Shown here: positions 5,310 to 7,102 of the stretch, piece after piece
Layout of the letters: each line of letters starts with the position of its first letter
Numbering within the stretch: the stretch's first letter is position 1
Source: an uncultured Pseudomonadales bacterium
GTDB taxonomy: Bacteria; Pseudomonadota; Gammaproteobacteria; Pseudomonadales; Cellvibrionaceae
DNA length: 7,102 bases
Assembly (NCBI GenBank): GCA_938048505.1
Contig: CALIUX010000288.1
Span: forward strand, 1 to 7,102
Direction of reading: 5' to 3'
The notes under the pieces: generated by a model
What the model was told of the DNA's origin: nothing
Database searches by the model: none
What the model saw: the letters and a program-made list of their open reading frames with translations, nothing else
Made by a program: the position numbers and the translations under genes

Positions 5310-7102
5310 GTGGATAAGATTACTGTTCAGGGTGCTCGCACCCATAACCTCAAAAATATTGACTTAGAGCTCCCCCGCGACAAACTCATTGTCATCACCG
5401 GTCTTTCTGGCTCAGGGAAGTCCTCATTGGCTTTTGATACGCTCTATGCCGAAGGGCAAAGGCGCTATGTTGAATCGCTTTCAACCTATGCTCGGCAATT
5501 CCTCTCAATGATGGAAAAGCCCGACGTTGATCATATTGAGGGTCTTAGCCCTGCCATTTCTATCGAACAGAAGTCTACATCACATAATCCACGCTCAACT
5601 GTTGGCACCATTACCGAAATTTATGACTACCTGCGCCTACTTTTTGCGCGCGTAGGCGAGCCGCGCTGCCCCATTCATGAAGTACCCTTAGCGGCACAAA
5701 CAGTTTCCCAGATGGTCGATACCGTTTTAGCAATGACCGAAGGTACAAAGCTCATGCTGCTGGCACCGGTTGTGCGCGAGCGAAAAGGTGAGCACCATCA
5801 TGTACTGCAGGGGCTTATTCGCGATGGTTTTGTGAGGGCCCGCATTGACGGCGTGGTAACAGACTTAGACGATACACCCGTACTCGATAAGCGTAAAAAG
5901 CATACTATTGAAGTGGTCATTGACCGCTTTAAAGTACGTGATGACCTGAAGCAACGCTTGGCAGAAAGCTTTGAAACCGCCCTGCGACTAGCTGACAACA
6001 TTGCCATCATCGCACCAATGGATGAAGGCGAACTAAGTGAGCAAGTTTTTTCAGCAAAACATGCTTGTCCACATTGCGACTACTCCATTGTTGAGCTTGA
6101 ACCCCGCCTATTCTCATTTAATAACCCTGCAGGCGCTTGCCCAACCTGCGACGGCTTAGGCGTAAAGCAGTTTTTTGCTGAAGACCGCATTGTACTCAAC
6201 CCAAAAATTTCACTCGCCGATGGCGCCGTTAAAAGCTGGGATAAGCGTAATCTTTATTACTTCCATATGCTCACATCACTCGCGGAGCATTTTGGGTTTG
6301 ATGTGGATAAACCTTGGAACAAACTCACTGCCAAACAGAAAAAGGTCGTGTTATATGGTTCAGGGGATGAAGTTATCGAATTTAATTATGTCAATGACCG
6401 TGGTGATGTTTACCGCAGAAGTCATAGCTTTGAAGGGGTTATTCCCAATTTAGAACGGCGCCTGCGTGATACCGAGTCTAATTCTGTACGCGAAGAATTA
6501 AGCAAATTTTTATCCACACAAACGTGCCCCGATTGCAGCGGCGCCCGCCTACGTAAAGAAGCGCGCAATGTTTTTGTGGATAACCGCGACTTATCCAGCG
6601 TAACCGACATGCCCGTTGGCGAGGCCCATCATTATTTTTGCAAATTGAAATTTAAAGGTGCACAGGCCAAAATTGCCGACAAGGTACTTAAAGAGCTGCG
6701 TGATCGCTTTAAGTTTTTAGTGGATGTTGGGCTCAATTATTTAACCTTAAACCGCAGCGCCGATACACTATCAGGTGGCGAGGCCCAACGCATTCGTCTT
6801 GCCAGTCAAATTGGTGCGGGCTTAGTGGGTGTCATGTATATCCTTGATGAACCCTCAATTGGTTTACACCAAAGAGACAATGACCGCCTATTAAATACGT
6901 TAACGCACTTGCGTGACTTAGGTAATACCGTCATTGTTGTGGAGCATGATGAAGACGCCATACGCCAAGCGGATTACATTGTGGATGTAGGCCCCGGTGC
7001 AGGGGTTCATGGTGGAGAAATTATTGCTCAGGGGTCACTCGCACAAATAAAGAAAAGCAAAGATTCCCTAACAGGCGCGTATTTATCAGGCAAAAAAGCC
7101 AT
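5310..7102 (+). CDS. uvrA: UvrABC excinuclease subunit A, 3'-truncated by window edge
   Basis: UvrA is the ATP-driven damage sensor of nucleotide excision repair; as a dimer it scans DNA in the cytoplasm and loads UvrB at lesions. About 597 of roughly 940 residues are visible, uninterrupted. In order: Walker [10 protein letters not shown] (31-39, K37), the QRRYVESLS and [19 protein letters not shown] block, the UvrB-binding/insertion region, the first zinc module with C253, C256, C277 and C280, [22 protein letters not shown], the ABC signature [14 protein letters not shown] (487-500), Walker [17 protein letters not shown] (508-523, D513/E514) and the switch His in VVEHDED (H546). The second ATPase half lies beyond the edge. 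The start must be GTG 5310: an in-frame TAA stands at 5292 and [17 protein letters not shown] matches the E. coli N-terminus. No strong ribosome site is visible. A LexA box and -10 lie upstream. Confidence 0.98.
   Translation, partial: MDKITVQGARTHNLKNIDLELPRDKLIVITGLSGSGKSSLAFDTLYAEGQRRYVESLSTYARQFLSMMEKPDVDHIEGLSPAISIEQKSTSHNPRSTVGTITEIYDYLRLLFARVGEPRCPIHEVPLAAQTVSQMVDTVLAMTEGTKLMLLAPVVRERKGEHHHVLQGLIRDGFVRARIDGVVTDLDDTPVLDKRKKHTIEVVIDRFKVRDDLKQRLAESFETALRLADNIAIIAPMDEGELSEQVFSAKHACPHCDYSIVELEPRLFSFNNPAGACPTCDGLGVKQFFAEDRIVLNPKISLADGAVKSWDKRNLYYFHMLTSLAEHFGFDVDKPWNKLTAKQKKVVLYGSGDEVIEFNYVNDRGDVYRRSHSFEGVIPNLERRLRDTESNSVREELSKFLSTQTCPDCSGARLRKEARNVFVDNRDLSSVTDMPVGEAHHYFCKLKFKGAQAKIADKVLKELRDRFKFLVDVGLNYLTLNRSADTLSGGEAQRIRLASQIGAGLVGVMYILDEPSIGLHQRDNDRLLNTLTHLRDLGNTVIVVEHDEDAIRQADYIVDVGPGAGVHGGEIIAQGSLAQIKKSKDSLTGAYLSGKKA

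Noticed and set aside
5098..5367. 89-codon plus-strand frame between the terminator and uvrA
   Set aside because: It covers the LexA box and promoter and runs into uvrA out of frame; the translation is AT-driven with no homology.
1..7102. CRISPR array, toxin-antitoxin, phage-defence or retron-type system
   Set aside because: No repeat-spacer pattern, reverse transcriptase, nuclease-effector gene or small paired genes are visible; the genes are mostly recognisable housekeeping or regulatory types.

Overview
The window looks like chromosomal DNA of a gammaproteobacterium. UvrA and SSB are close to the E. coli proteins: UvrA has K37, C253 and C256 at the same positions, and SSB ends in the same DDDIPF tail. 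The order ssb, MFS transporter, uvrA is the arrangement I recall from Pseudomonas and relatives. Moderate GC and AT-rich gaps suggest a marine or Cellvibrio/Teredinibacter-like lineage, but that is inference.

Layout, left to right. (1) The 3' part of an amidohydrolase gene (plus strand) enters from outside the window. (2) It meets a small lipoprotein gene (minus strand) tail to tail; their stop codons share the four bases TTAA. (3) A gene-poor AT-rich stretch of about 315 bp follows, ending in the ssb terminator. (4) ssb and a YajR-like major facilitator transporter lie on the minus strand, transporter upstream of ssb, with a hairpin at the junction. (5) A divergent CsgD/VpsT-like LuxR-family regulator (plus strand) ends at a strong intrinsic terminator. 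(6) uvrA (plus strand) follows behind its own promoter region, which carries a textbook LexA (SOS) box, and runs off the right edge after the first ATPase half.

Functionally the right part is a DNA repair and replication neighbourhood: uvrA (damage recognition in nucleotide excision repair, predicted SOS-controlled) and ssb (single-strand DNA protection). A transporter and a biofilm-type regulator lie between them. The regulator is the accessory element of the locus. It resembles CsgD over its whole C-terminal part and has a WVPR tetrapeptide where VpsT-type proteins carry their c-di-GMP-binding W[FLM][TS]R motif. ssb, the transporter, the regulator and uvrA all appear to use GTG (or TTG) rather than ATG starts. 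I see no CRISPR array, mobile element, tRNA or rRNA, and no evidence for a wholly new multi-gene system.
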